NCBI GenBank assembly: GCA_041392065.1
Contig: JAWKMU010000002.1
Location: forward strand, 310,001-374,000
DNA from: CAJQLB01 sp041392065
GTDB lineage: Bacteria; Bacteroidota; Bacteroidia; Flavobacteriales; Flavobacteriaceae
Length of the DNA stretch: 64,000 bases
Direction of reading: 5' to 3'
Made by a program: the position numbers and the translations under genes. This document shows, piece after piece, positions 30,522-39,573 of the stretch; position 1 is the first letter of the stretch, and the number at the start of each line of letters is the position of its first letter. The notes under the pieces are model-generated. The model ran no database searches. It was not told where the DNA came from and saw only the letters and a program-made list of their open reading frames with translations.

Positions 30522-31835
30522 ATGAAAAACATATTTTTTTTGGTTTATAGTTTAATGTTTTCTGTATCAGTACTACAGGCTCAAAAAATTATACCAATTA
30601 CCAAATCTGAAGCGCTAATTAAAGCAGCTGAAGAAAATAGGTTGCTAAAAATATCTGAGCAAGATTTATTACAGGCCAAAGCAGATTACACACAAACCAA
30701 TGCTGTTTTTTTGCCTAATATTTCGGTGTCGCACACAGGAATTTCTACCACAAACCCTTTAATGGCATTTGGCTCAAAGCTAAATCAAGAAATTTTAACT
30801 CAAAGTGATTTTAACCCAACGCTGTTAAACGATCCAAGTAAAACAGAAAATTTTGCCACGAAATTTGAAATTCAACAGCCTTTAATAAATGTAGATGGTC
30901 TGTACCAACGTAAAGCTGCAAAGATAAAAATGGACGCAATGGCTTTACAATCTCAACGAAAAAGAGATTTTGTAAATCTTGAAGTTGAAAAAGCCTATAT
31001 GCAACTACAATTATCATATAAGGCAGTTGAAGTATTGGAAAAAGCATTAGAAGCCGCTACCGAAAACAAAAAAATTGCAGACAATAGCTTTAAACAAGGT
31101 TACTTGCAACGTGCTGATATTTTGTCGGTTGAAGTTAGGGTTGCAGAAATTAGAAATAACTTGCAGTCTGCAAAAAGTAACATAGAGAATGTATCAAATT
31201 ACTTGTCTTTTTTAATGAATGACAAGGACGATGTGATTTATAGTCCTAAAGACGAATTATCTATTGAAGCTAGTTCTAATTTGGAGTTAGAAATAGTACC
31301 AGAAGAACGTTCAGATATGAAAGCAATGAAACTGGTTTCAAATGCTTATGAAACAATGCATAAAGCTAATAAAATGGCGTTTTTGCCGCGTTTAAATGCA
31401 TTTGGAAGTTATGAGTTATATGATGACAAAGTATTTCAAGGCGATGCCAGCGGTTATTTAGTTGGTGCGCAATTAAGTTGGGATTTATTTCAAGGCTCAA
31501 AACGAATTGGAGTAGCCCAAAAAAGTAAGGCTCAGTTTGAAAAATCAAAACTTGAATATGAGCAGTATGTATCGCAAAATCAGTTAGAATTAAACAAGGC
31601 AAATCGTTTGCTTACAGATGCTAGCAATAAATTGGAACTCACTAAATTAGCTTTAGACCAATCAGAAGAATCACTTAGAATTAGAACAAACCGATTTAAA
31701 GAAGGTTTAGAAAAAACGTCAGATTTGTTGACAGCTGAAGCTCAATATGTACAAAAGCAGTTAGAATTTTATCAAACTATTTTTGAATACAATTACGCAC
31801 TATCATATTTACAATTTTTAACAAAAGACAATTAA
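30522..31835 (+). CDS. TolC-family outer membrane efflux protein
   Basis: A 437-residue outer membrane channel subunit. It has a signal peptide (cleavage near residue 20, after VLQAQ) and two OEP repeats with the long coiled-coil helices expected for TolC (for example LQAKADYTQTNAVFLPNIS and the later FLPRLNAFGSYELY, which mark the two beta-barrel strands). It is the first gene of a plus-strand operon with the periplasmic adaptor (four bases on) and the RND pump. Confidence 0.9.
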   Translation: MKNIFFLVYSLMFSVSVLQAQKIIPITKSEALIKAAEENRLLKISEQDLLQAKADYTQTNAVFLPNISVSHTGISTTNPLMAFGSKLNQEILTQSDFNPTLLNDPSKTENFATKFEIQQPLINVDGLYQRKAAKIKMDAMALQSQRKRDFVNLEVEKAYMQLQLSYKAVEVLEKALEAATENKKIADNSFKQGYLQRADILSVEVRVAEIRNNLQSAKSNIENVSNYLSFLMNDKDDVIYSPKDELSIEASSNLELEIVPEERSDMKAMKLVSNAYETMHKANKMAFLPRLNAFGSYELYDDKVFQGDASGYLVGAQLSWDLFQGSKRIGVAQKSKAQFEKSKLEYEQYVSQNQLELNKANRLLTDASNKLELTKLALDQSEESLRIRTNRFKEGLEKTSDLLTAEAQYVQKQLEFYQTIFEYNYALSYLQFLTKDN

Positions 31836-31839
31836 TAAG

Positions 31840-32910
31840 ATGAAGGAATATATAAGCATAATAGCACTCTCACTTTTATTAGCAAGCTGTGGAAGTGATA
31901 AAAACAAAGAAACTGCAGATAATCAAAAACCAATCGCAGTAAATATTAGTCCTGTTACAATAAATAGCAATACACCTTTTCTAACTGCAAACGGAAAAAT
32001 TCAGGCATCAAACAGTGCTAATTTAAGCACAAAAATGATGGGTTATGTTACAAAAATAAATGTAAAAGTTGGTGATAAAGTAAATAAAGGACAACAATTA
32101 CTATCAATTAATAATGTAGACTTGCAAGCAAAATTGGCACAAGTAAATGCTGGAATAACTGAGGCTACAGCTGGTTTTAAAAACGCAGAAAAAGATTATA
32201 ACCGATTTAAAAATTTGTTTGAAAAAAACAGTGCTTCGCAAAAAGAACTGGATGACATGACAGCGCATTTTGAAATGGCAAAAGCACGTTTGGAAGCTGT
32301 AAAACAAATGAAAAATGAAATAAATGCTCAATTTGCTTATACCAATATAAAAGCACCTTTTAATGGTGTGGTTACCAATACATTTATTGACGTTGGTGAT
32401 ATGGCAAACCCTGGAATGCCTCTAATTGAAGTTGAAACTCCTAACAAATTTGAAGTTACTACAATGGTTCCTGAAGGTGAAATTTCTCAAATTAAGAACG
32501 GAACAATAGTGAATGTAATAGTAAAATCAATAAACCAAACTATTAAAGGAAAAGTTACAGAAGTAAGTACATCTGCAAAAAATACTGGAGGACAATTTTT
32601 GGTAACAGTTTCTCTTGATGAAACTAAAGCCAAAGTCTTATCAGGCATGTTTGTAACGGTTCAATTCCCTGTTGAAAAGCAAGTTGAAAACGCAATGGTA
32701 TTAATTCCAACTGAAGCAATAATCAATCAAGGTCAATTGACAGGAATTTATACAGTAAGCCACAGCAATACTGCATTGCTACGTTGGTTGCGCTTAGGCA
32801 GAACCTTTGGTGATCAGGTTGAGGTATTGTCTGGTTTATCAGTAGATGAATCATATATTGTTTCTGCAGATGGCAAATTATTTAATGGAGCAAAAATTTC
32901 AATTCAATAA
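31840..32910 (+). CDS. RND efflux periplasmic adaptor (membrane fusion) lipoprotein
   Basis: A 356-residue adaptor that links the inner membrane pump to TolC. The lipobox is LLASC (Cys17). A barrel-sandwich (lipoyl-like) domain starts with ANGKIQASNSANLSTKMMGYVTKI, then KVGDKVNKGQQLLSI, an alpha-hairpin of about 70 residues and the second half AYTNIKAPFNGVVTN. The beta-barrel and membrane-proximal domains follow. The gap to the pump gene is 138 bases and filled by a repeat element. Confidence 0.92.
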   Translation: MKEYISIIALSLLLASCGSDKNKETADNQKPIAVNISPVTINSNTPFLTANGKIQASNSANLSTKMMGYVTKINVKVGDKVNKGQQLLSINNVDLQAKLAQVNAGITEATAGFKNAEKDYNRFKNLFEKNSASQKELDDMTAHFEMAKARLEAVKQMKNEINAQFAYTNIKAPFNGVVTNTFIDVGDMANPGMPLIEVETPNKFEVTTMVPEGEISQIKNGTIVNVIVKSINQTIKGKVTEVSTSAKNTGGQFLVTVSLDETKAKVLSGMFVTVQFPVEKQVENAMVLIPTEAIINQGQLTGIYTVSHSNTALLRWLRLGRTFGDQVEVLSGLSVDESYIVSADGKLFNGAKISIQ

Positions 32911-32915
32911 CTAAA

Positions 32916-33021
32916 GTGATGCGTTAGGGATAGCAGCGACAACCTTTTTACGTTAGTTCGAGTGAATTTGCTAAAGCAAATTTGTATCGAGAACAGGTAA
33001 AAAGATATAGCGAATAGCCCG
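32916..33021. repeat. Hairpin repeat element inside the RND operon
   Basis: An imperfect nested palindrome: CTTTTTAC (32944-32951) pairs with GTAAAAAG (32997-33004), an inner GAATTTGC (32964-32971) pairs with GCAAATTT after a TAAA loop, and the outer flanks GGGATAGCAGCG and CGAATAGCCC are partly complementary. Similar sequences occur between genes in other Flavobacteriaceae by my recollection, unverified. It has higher GC than its surroundings and no coding capacity. Confidence 0.7.
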
Positions 33022-33048
33022 TTTAAACGCCCAAAAAAAGAAAAAAAA

Positions 33049-36000
33049 ATGAAAGAAGGTATAGCTGGAAAAATAGCGAAAAGCTTTATAAGCTCAAAGC
33101 TTACTGTGCTACTGATGATTGTTTTTATGGTTATTGGTGTATGGAGCTCGTTTTTAATTCCAAGAGAAGAAGAACCTCAAATAGATGTGCCAATGGCAGA
33201 TATTTTTGTTGGTTACCCAGGTGCAAGCCCTAAAGAAGTTGAGAACAAAGTTGTAAAACCGCTTGAAAAACTGATTAGTAATATAAAAGGTGTAGAATAT
33301 GTTTATTCTACTTCTATGCAAGAGCAAGCTATGGTTATTGTTCAGTTTTATGTTGGTGAAGATATAGAGCGTTCGTTTGTAAAATTGTATAACGAGATTA
33401 ACAAACACATGGATATTATGCCACAAGGAGTAACGTTTCCTTTGGTAAAAACACGAGCTATTGACGATGTGCCAATGTTGGGCCTAACACTATGGAGCGA
33501 AACTTATGATGATTACCAATTAAGACAAATTGCTCAGGAGTTAAACGATGAAATTAAAAAGATAAATGACGTCTCTATAACTCACCAAATAGGTGGTAGA
33601 GACAGGCAATTGCGTGTAGTTTTAGATAAAGATAAATTAGCATCAAGTGGTTTAGATTTTTTATCAGTTTCTGAAATGATAAAGGCTAACAATCAACAAT
33701 TAAGCTCTGGTAGTTTTAATGCAAATGACACTGAATTTTTTGTAAATACTGGTGAGTTTTTAAAATCTGTTACTGATGTTGAAAATTTAGTTGTTGGAGT
33801 ACAGCAAAACCAACCTATTTATTTAAAGCAAGTATCAAAAATTATTGATGGACCAGAAATACCGAAAAACTACGTAAGCTTAGGGTTTGGTCAAGCCTCT
33901 GAAAAAGCAGATGCATTTAAATCAGAATATCCAGCAGTAACACTTTCAATCGCAAAACGAAAAGGCGCAGATGCGATGAAAATTTCTGATGTGATTTTAG
34001 ATAAAGTTGAACATTTACGTAAAACTTTAATTCCTGATGATGTTCATGTAGAAGTTACCAGAAATTATGGTGAGACAGCATCACAAAAAGTATCAGAACT
34101 CTTGCTGCATCTTATTGGAGCAATCATTGCTGTAACCATAGTGGTTATGCTTGCAATGGGTTGGCGTGGTGGCTTGGTGGTGTTTTTGTCTGTTCCAATC
34201 ACTTTTGCCCTAACTTTGTTAAGTTATTACATGTTAGATTATACCTTAAACCGAATCACCCTTTTTGCATTGGTTTTTGTTACTGGTATTGTGGTTGATG
34301 ATTCCATTATCATTGCCGAAAACATGCATAGACATTTTAAAATGAAACGCTTGCCTTTTAAGCAAGCAGCATTATACGCAATAAATGAAGTTGGTAACCC
34401 AACAATTTTGGCAACCTTCACAGTAATTGCATCTGTTCTGCCAATGGCATTTGTTTCGGGTTTAATGGGTCCATATATGTCACCAATGCCTATTGGAGCA
34501 TCTATAGCTATGTTATTATCACTTTTTGTTGCTTTAACCATAACACCGTATTTGGGTTATCTGTTTTTGCGCGAAAAAGAAAAAAAAGGAGCAAAAGATG
34601 TCGCTATTGAAACAGATGAAGATAGCATGCAGCAGTCTTTCATTTATAAAATGTATGATAAGTTTGAGCGACCACTTATAGAAAATAAAACAAAACGTTG
34701 GTTGTTTTTATGTATCACAGTTGTGTTGTTAATTGGCTCTTTAGCTATGTTTTTTACCAAATCTGTAGCTGTAAAAATGTTGCCTTTTGATAACAAGAAT
34801 GAGTTTCAAGTGGTTATTGATATGCCTGAAGGCACAACACTTGAGCGTACTGCTGCAGTAACTCAAGAAGTAGCACAATATTTATCTACAAGACCTGAAG
34901 TTGTTAATTACCAGAGTTATGTTGGTACATCTGCGCCAATAACGTTTAACGGTTTGGTACGTCATTACGATTTGCGTGGTGGAAGCAATATGGCAGATAT
35001 TCAAGTGAATTTAGTAGATAAGCACAACAGAGATGAGCAAAGTCATGATATAGTGAAATTGATGCGCCCAGACATACAAAAAATTGCCCAAAAATTTAAT
35101 GCAAACGTGAAATTGGTTGAAGTTCCGCCTGGACCACCAGTATTATCGACCATTGTTGCTGAGGTTTATGGACCAAATTATGAAGAGCAAATGCAAATTG
35201 CAGATGATGTAAAAACCATTTTGAATAACACTAACGATGTTGTAGATATTGATTGGATGGTTGAAAACCATCAAACCGAATATAATTTTGTAGTAGATAA
35301 AGAAAAAGCAATGCTATATGGTGTTGCTCCGCAGCAAATTGTATATACAATAAATATGGCTTTGTCTGAAGCTACTGTAGCTACTTTGTATAATGAAAAC
35401 TCATCAAAACAAATAGGTGTTAAATTAACTTTAGATGAAAAAGAAAAGTCATCTATACGTGATATTTCACAGCTAAAGGTTAAATCTAAACATGGAAATA
35501 TGGTGTCTGTTGGAGATTTAACTGAAATTAAAGAAAGAGATAAAGCAAAAAGTATTTATCGTAAAAACCAAAAACGTGTGGTGTATGTTATGGCAGATAT
35601 GGCTGGAGAATTAGAAAGTCCAGTATATGCTATTCTTGGAATGGAAGAAAAACTAAAAGATATCAAACTTCCAGAAGGCTATAAATTAGACGAATTATAC
35701 ATTTCTCAGCCTGATTATGAAGATAATTATACAGTAAAATGGGATGGAGAATGGCAAATTACTTTAGAAGTTTTTCGCGATTTAGGAGTTGCTTTTTTAG
35801 GTGTAATCATCATTATTTATATGCTGATAGTTGGCTGGTTTCAAAACTTTAAAGCGCCAATTGTCATGATGGTGGCAATACCACTTTCTATGGTTGGTAT
35901 CGTGCTAGGACACTGGCTTTTAGGAGCATTTTTTACAGCGACTTCGTTTATTGGTATGATTGCTTTGGCTGGAATAATGGTACGTAATTCTGTATTGTTG

Positions 36001-36255
36001 ATAGACTTTGTAAATCTAAGGGTAAAAGATGGTGTGCCACTAAAACAGGCAGTTATTGAAGCAGGAGCAGTTAGAACAACACCAATATTGCTAACCGCAG
36101 GAACTGTGGTAATTGGTGCATTTGTCATCTTGTTTGATCCTATATTTCAAGGATTAGCAATTTCATTAATGGGAGGAACAATAGCATCAACTGTTTTAAC
36201 GCTCTTAGTAGTACCATTAGTATATTATTTAATAGAGCGTAAAAATTATAATTAA
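33049..36255 (+). CDS. RND-family efflux pump permease
   Basis: A 1068-residue inner membrane proton antiporter of the AcrB fold. The first helix is near residues 15-35, followed by the porter domain (FVGYPGASPKEVENKVVKPLE). The TM4 proton-relay aspartates are in GIVVDDSIIIAENMHRHF, and the second half has the repeat with AGIMVRNSVLLIDFVNLR. The relay type is that of HAE1 (drug/hydrophobe) pumps rather than metal pumps, but no substrate can be assigned. Start ATG 33049 follows an A-rich stretch. Two small genes follow in the operon. Confidence 0.93.
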   Translation: MKEGIAGKIAKSFISSKLTVLLMIVFMVIGVWSSFLIPREEEPQIDVPMADIFVGYPGASPKEVENKVVKPLEKLISNIKGVEYVYSTSMQEQAMVIVQFYVGEDIERSFVKLYNEINKHMDIMPQGVTFPLVKTRAIDDVPMLGLTLWSETYDDYQLRQIAQELNDEIKKINDVSITHQIGGRDRQLRVVLDKDKLASSGLDFLSVSEMIKANNQQLSSGSFNANDTEFFVNTGEFLKSVTDVENLVVGVQQNQPIYLKQVSKIIDGPEIPKNYVSLGFGQASEKADAFKSEYPAVTLSIAKRKGADAMKISDVILDKVEHLRKTLIPDDVHVEVTRNYGETASQKVSELLLHLIGAIIAVTIVVMLAMGWRGGLVVFLSVPITFALTLLSYYMLDYTLNRITLFALVFVTGIVVDDSIIIAENMHRHFKMKRLPFKQAALYAINEVGNPTILATFTVIASVLPMAFVSGLMGPYMSPMPIGASIAMLLSLFVALTITPYLGYLFLREKEKKGAKDVAIETDEDSMQQSFIYKMYDKFERPLIENKTKRWLFLCITVVLLIGSLAMFFTKSVAVKMLPFDNKNEFQVVIDMPEGTTLERTAAVTQEVAQYLSTRPEVVNYQSYVGTSAPITFNGLVRHYDLRGGSNMADIQVNLVDKHNRDEQSHDIVKLMRPDIQKIAQKFNANVKLVEVPPGPPVLSTIVAEVYGPNYEEQMQIADDVKTILNNTNDVVDIDWMVENHQTEYNFVVDKEKAMLYGVAPQQIVYTINMALSEATVATLYNENSSKQIGVKLTLDEKEKSSIRDISQLKVKSKHGNMVSVGDLTEIKERDKAKSIYRKNQKRVVYVMADMAGELESPVYAILGMEEKLKDIKLPEGYKLDELYISQPDYEDNYTVKWDGEWQITLEVFRDLGVAFLGVIIIIYMLIVGWFQNFKAPIVMMVAIPLSMVGIVLGHWLLGAFFTATSFIGMIALAGIMVRNSVLLIDFVNLRVKDGVPLKQAVIEAGAVRTTPILLTAGTVVIGAFVILFDPIFQGLAISLMGGTIASTVLTLLVVPLVYYLIERKNYN

Positions 36256-36285
36256 CTTCACTCGAAGTGTAATAAAAATAAACAA

Positions 36286-36591
36286 ATGAAATTAGTAATA
36301 GTAACAGTAGTTGATGAATATCAAAATGATATTTTTAAAATATTTAAAGAAGCCAACATTGACGCTTATAGTGAGGTAGATATTGAAGGTTATAAAACAA
36401 CAAAATCGTTGCAAGTGGCTTCCAATTGGTTTGCAAGTGAGAGAAGCAGCTCAGATTCTGAAATGTTTTTCTCTTTCATAGAAGACGAAAAGATTGACAA
36501 ACTTTTTGACCTTATAGAAGAGTTCAATAGTACTTTGGAAACCAATACTCCAGTTCATGCAGTTTTAGTACCAATAGAAAGATATATTTAA
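36286..36591 (+). CDS. Small PII-like protein linked to the RND pump
   Basis: A 101-residue protein with the beta-alpha-beta-beta-alpha-beta order of the PII/DUF3240 fold: MKLVIVTVVDEY, a helix with IFKIFKEANI, the strand AYSEVDIEGYKT, then FFSFIEDEKIDKLFDLIEEFN and a last strand HAVLVPIERYI. PII-like proteins sit beside several RND metal efflux systems, where they are thought to modulate the pump. No ligand site can be identified. It starts 30 bases after the pump. Confidence 0.65.
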   Translation: MKLVIVTVVDEYQNDIFKIFKEANIDAYSEVDIEGYKTTKSLQVASNWFASERSSSDSEMFFSFIEDEKIDKLFDLIEEFNSTLETNTPVHAVLVPIERYI

Positions 36592-36602
36592 AATTAATTA
36601 TT

Positions 36603-36791
36603 ATGAGAGAACGATTAATAAGAGCAATAGCAGGAACTTTTATATTAATAAGTTTAATATTAGCTGTAAAAGTTAATATTAATTGGTTATGGTTTACCGC
36701 TTTTGTAGGTGTAAATTTATTGCAATCATCCATAACAAAATGGTGCTTAATGGATACTATTTTAGAGAAAGTTTTTAAAGTTAAAAACTAA
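36603..36791 (+). CDS. DUF2892 membrane protein
   Basis: A 62-residue protein with two helices (about 8-22 and 26-42). It has the family motif FVGVNLLQSSITKWCLMDTIL, which in DUF2892 domains such as YgaP ends with a conserved Cys. YgaP binds or transfers sulphur, but many DUF2892 proteins lack the rhodanese part, as here. It is the last gene of the operon. Its stop overlaps the stop of the convergent TauE/SafE gene (36788-36791). Confidence 0.82.
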   Translation: MRERLIRAIAGTFILISLILAVKVNINWLWFTAFVGVNLLQSSITKWCLMDTILEKVFKVKN

Positions 36792-37489
36792 TGGCAATCC
36801 ATTGCACTTGAAGCCATTTCTATTACTGGAGCAGGAGAGAGGTAAGGAATTCCTAAACCCAACCCTCTTAAAATAAACAAAGCACCAATAATAATTACAA
36901 AAACTGGAATAGCTTTTTGAATACGTTGTTTAATTGTAGAGTTTAAAAATTTACCAACATAAATAGCAGTAGTCATTAAAGGAATAGTACCTAATCCAAA
37001 CAAAACCATATATAAACTACCTTGAGTTGCATTAGACATTGTCATTGACGCAAAAACTGCCATGTAGACCAAACCACAAGGTAAGAAACCATTTAAAAAC
37101 CCAATAGTTAAAAAAGTATCAGCTGTTTTCTTTTTAAGAGCTTGACCTAAACCTGATTTTACTTTAGAAATGATTTTATAAATAGGCTTAGATAAGTTGT
37201 ACTTGTTGAAAGTTTGCACAGGAATTAGAACTATAATAATCATTAATACTCCAATAAAAATGGATAGTTGTTGCTGAATACCAAAAATATAAAGGCTTTT
37301 TCCTACCAACCCAAAGAATAAACCTATGAGTCCATAGGCTAAGAGTCTACCAAAGTGATACAAAGAAATCTGACTAACTTTTTTAAAGGAATTACTTCTG
37401 TCTACAGGTAGCATAAAGGCAATTGGACCACACATGCCTACGCAGTGAAAACTTCCCAATAAACCAAACACAAGTGCAGACCAAAGCAT
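36788..37489 (-). CDS. TauE/SafE-type membrane exporter of the cbb3 locus
   Basis: A 233-residue membrane protein with six helices and two internal repeats marked by FHCVGMCGPIAFMLP and GFLNGFLPCGLVYMA. This architecture is shared by the CcdA/DsbD and sulfite exporter superfamily. In Bacteroidota the gene is the usual last member of cco operons and is thought to take part in copper or redox assembly of the oxidase; that is family knowledge, not visible here. The Cys residues in the first repeat could bind metal. It is two bases from the fixH-type gene. Confidence 0.82.
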   Translation of the reverse strand: MLWSALVFGLLGSFHCVGMCGPIAFMLPVDRSNSFKKVSQISLYHFGRLLAYGLIGLFFGLVGKSLYIFGIQQQLSIFIGVLMIIIVLIPVQTFNKYNLSKPIYKIISKVKSGLGQALKKKTADTFLTIGFLNGFLPCGLVYMAVFASMTMSNATQGSLYMVLFGLGTIPLMTTAIYVGKFLNSTIKQRIQKAIPVFVIIIGALFILRGLGLGIPYLSPAPVIEMASSAMDCH

Positions 37490-37491
37490 AA

Positions 37492-37938
37492 TTAATAAAT
37501 AATTTCCTTTTTGTAGAGATACGATTTTCCGTTATATTGCCAATCTACTTTTATGTTCCAGCGACCATCTAACAAACTACTGTCAGGTATGAGCAAAATA
37601 TGGTTTGACATTGAGATTTGAGTTTCAAAGTCAAATTGTTTATTAGATGGTCTATATAGGAACACTTTTCCTGATATGCTATTAATATCAAAGGTTTCAG
37701 GGAATGTTATTACCAAACCTTCGTTTGTTTTTTTCCAGTTTAAATTTTCAGATAAGTTTTTAGCGTTTGTTTCTTTGTTTATATCGTTTTGAAACTCCAA
37801 CTCTTTTTTATAATAGTCTTCTGTAACTAAATCGTGATCATATTTTTTATTCACGTTCATGTTAACAACAAAGTACATGATAAAGCTTATAAAAGCTATA
37901 AATGCAATGACTATTCCTGTTCCCCAATTTATTTTCAT
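37492..37938 (-). CDS. ccoH: FixH/CcoH-family cbb3 assembly protein
   Basis: A 148-residue protein with one N-terminal membrane helix (about 8-28) and a periplasmic domain with WKKTNEGLVITFPETFD and the C-terminal motif WNIKVDWQYNGKSYLYKKEI. FixH/CcoH helps assemble the cbb3 oxidase. The ATG at 37938 matches family starts (MKINWGTG). A GTG at 37953 is in frame but is part of a REP-like hairpin. It lies between ccoG and the exporter. Confidence 0.88.
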   Translation of the reverse strand: MKINWGTGIVIAFIAFISFIMYFVVNMNVNKKYDHDLVTEDYYKKELEFQNDINKETNAKNLSENLNWKKTNEGLVITFPETFDINSISGKVFLYRPSNKQFDFETQISMSNHILLIPDSSLLDGRWNIKVDWQYNGKSYLYKKEIIY

Positions 37939-37946
37939 GTTCTTAC

Positions 37947-37964
37947 TTCCCACGAAAGTAGGAA
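37947..37964. repeat. REP-like hairpin in front of the fixH-type gene
   Basis: TTCCCAC (37947-37953) and GTAGGAA (37958-37964), one mismatch, on the side of the ccoH start. With its flanks it matches the repeat at 25443 in front of the nos membrane protein gene. Confidence 0.7.
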
Positions 37965-37998
37965 TCTCCTTGTTTAATTAAATATATTATTTTCTTCT

Positions 37999-38023
37999 AC
38001 ACTTCGACTGCGCTCAGTGTGAC
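37999..38023. repeat. Second short hairpin repeat between ccoG and ccoH
   Basis: ACACT (37999-38003) and AGTGT (38016-38020) enclose TCGACTGCGCTC, which is far more GC-rich than the surrounding sequence. Motifs of this kind (CTTCGACTnCGCTCAGTGTGAC) recur between genes of Flavobacteriaceae in my recollection; unverified. Confidence 0.55.
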
Positions 38024-38031
38024 ATTACTTT

Positions 38032-39456
38032 CTAATTATAGCTTCTTGGTCCTAAAAAGTTTACTGTTGTGGTTTCTATAAGTTGGTCACCACTGTAAAC
38101 CTCAATCATTAGTTTGTTTTTATCGCCTTTAAGTTCGCTTTTATCAATTTCAATAAACATTGTCCCTTCGGCAAGTCCTCGTCCTGGAACCATAAAATTA
38201 TTGTTGGTTGATACTAATTTAATTTCACCTTTATATTTTCTGAGTTTGAAATTTACATTTTCAATAACTTCGTTGGTTTTGTTAACTAATTTATAAGTAA
38301 ATACATTACTTATAATATCACCTTCTTTATGCTCGTACAATTGCCCAGGAAGTCTTAATACTCTGGCTTCGACATCATTTCTTAACAAAAGCATACCACT
38401 TAAAACTCCTATAAGAATAACAAGTACAGCAATGTAACCTTTCATTCTTGCGGTGAGTTTAAATTTCTCTTTCTTTTCAATTTCTGCTTCGCTTGCATAA
38501 CGTATTAATCCTTTTGGAAGGTTGATGCTATCCATAATATGGTCACATTCATCTATACAAGCAGTGCAGTTTACACACTCTAACTGTGTGCCATTTCTAA
38601 TGTCTATTCCTGTGGGGCAAACATGTACACATTGCAAGCAATCTATACAATCACCATGACCAAGAGCAGTTCTATCTTCATTTTTTCTGAATTTCTTTCT
38701 GCCATTTTCGCCTTCACCTCTTTTATGATCATAAGCCACAACAATGGATTTATTATCTAATAAAACACCTTGTAGTCTTCCATAAGGACAAGCTATAATG
38801 CAAACTTGTTCTCTAAACCATGCAAACACAAAATAAAAAACTGCAGTAAAAATTAACAAGGGAAAGAGAGTGCCTAAATGCTTAGAAGGTCCATCGGTTA
38901 TATACATTAATAGTTTATCGCTACCTATTAAGTATGCAAGAAATATATTTGCAATTAAAAATGAAATGACTAAAAATATAAACCATTTAAGGATACGTTT
39001 CTTAATTTTTTCAGCATTCCATTCTTGTCTATCTAATTTACGTTGTTTGTTTCTGTCTCCATCAATCCAAAATTCAATACGTCTAAACACCATTTCCATA
39101 AATATGGTTTGAGGACAAATCCAACCACAAAAAATACGACCAAAACCAACTGTGAAAAGTGTAACAAAAATGACACCAATTATCATTGATATGACGAATA
39201 GGTGAAAGTCTTGTGGCCAAAATGGAAAACCAAAAATATTAAAACGACGCTCCAGAACATTGAACATCAAAAACTGATTGCCATTAATTTTTACAAAAGG
39301 TGCTGCAAACAAAAAAGCCAATAAAAAATAACTTACTATTTTGCGCTTCTCGTAATATTTGCCACTTGGTTTTTTTGGGTAAACCCAAGCACGTTTGCCT
39401 TCTTCGTTTATGGTGGCAATTGAATCTCTAAATGATTCGTTTTCTGGAGCTTCCAA
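38032..39456 (-). CDS. ccoG: cbb3 oxidase accessory protein CcoG (ferredoxin-like)
   Basis: A 474-residue membrane iron-sulphur protein that helps deliver Cu(I) during cbb3 assembly. Membrane helices start at about 42-60. CGWICPQTIFMEMVF and CIIACPYGRLQGVL are the family's Cys motifs. Two 4Fe-4S ferredoxin sites lie in GDCIDCLQCVHVCPTGID and ECVNCTACIDECD. The C-terminal 120 residues form a periplasmic domain after a last helix near residue 340. A 117-base gap separates it from ccoP, and it may be transcribed from its own weak promoter. Confidence 0.95.
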   Translation of the reverse strand: MEAPENESFRDSIATINEEGKRAWVYPKKPSGKYYEKRKIVSYFLLAFLFAAPFVKINGNQFLMFNVLERRFNIFGFPFWPQDFHLFVISMIIGVIFVTLFTVGFGRIFCGWICPQTIFMEMVFRRIEFWIDGDRNKQRKLDRQEWNAEKIKKRILKWFIFLVISFLIANIFLAYLIGSDKLLMYITDGPSKHLGTLFPLLIFTAVFYFVFAWFREQVCIIACPYGRLQGVLLDNKSIVVAYDHKRGEGENGRKKFRKNEDRTALGHGDCIDCLQCVHVCPTGIDIRNGTQLECVNCTACIDECDHIMDSINLPKGLIRYASEAEIEKKEKFKLTARMKGYIAVLVILIGVLSGMLLLRNDVEARVLRLPGQLYEHKEGDIISNVFTYKLVNKTNEVIENVNFKLRKYKGEIKLVSTNNNFMVPGRGLAEGTMFIEIDKSELKGDKNKLMIEVYSGDQLIETTTVNFLGPRSYN

Positions 39457-39573
39457 TTTATTTGTTTTTTGTGTTAAGTCTAATTAGGTTTTTTTTCGAA
39501 AATTTTTGTATCAATGTGTCTTAAGTAAAACTTTCTATACATTTTCTTATGAAAACTCTTAAATTGACTGTTA

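Noticed and set aside
31366..31602. Minus-strand open frame inside the TolC gene
   Set aside because: Antisense shadow of a supported gene with no domain.
36255..36270. ACTTCACTCGAAGT palindrome after the pump gene as a terminator
   Set aside because: The stem is only five pairs and no T run follows; the next gene continues on the same strand.
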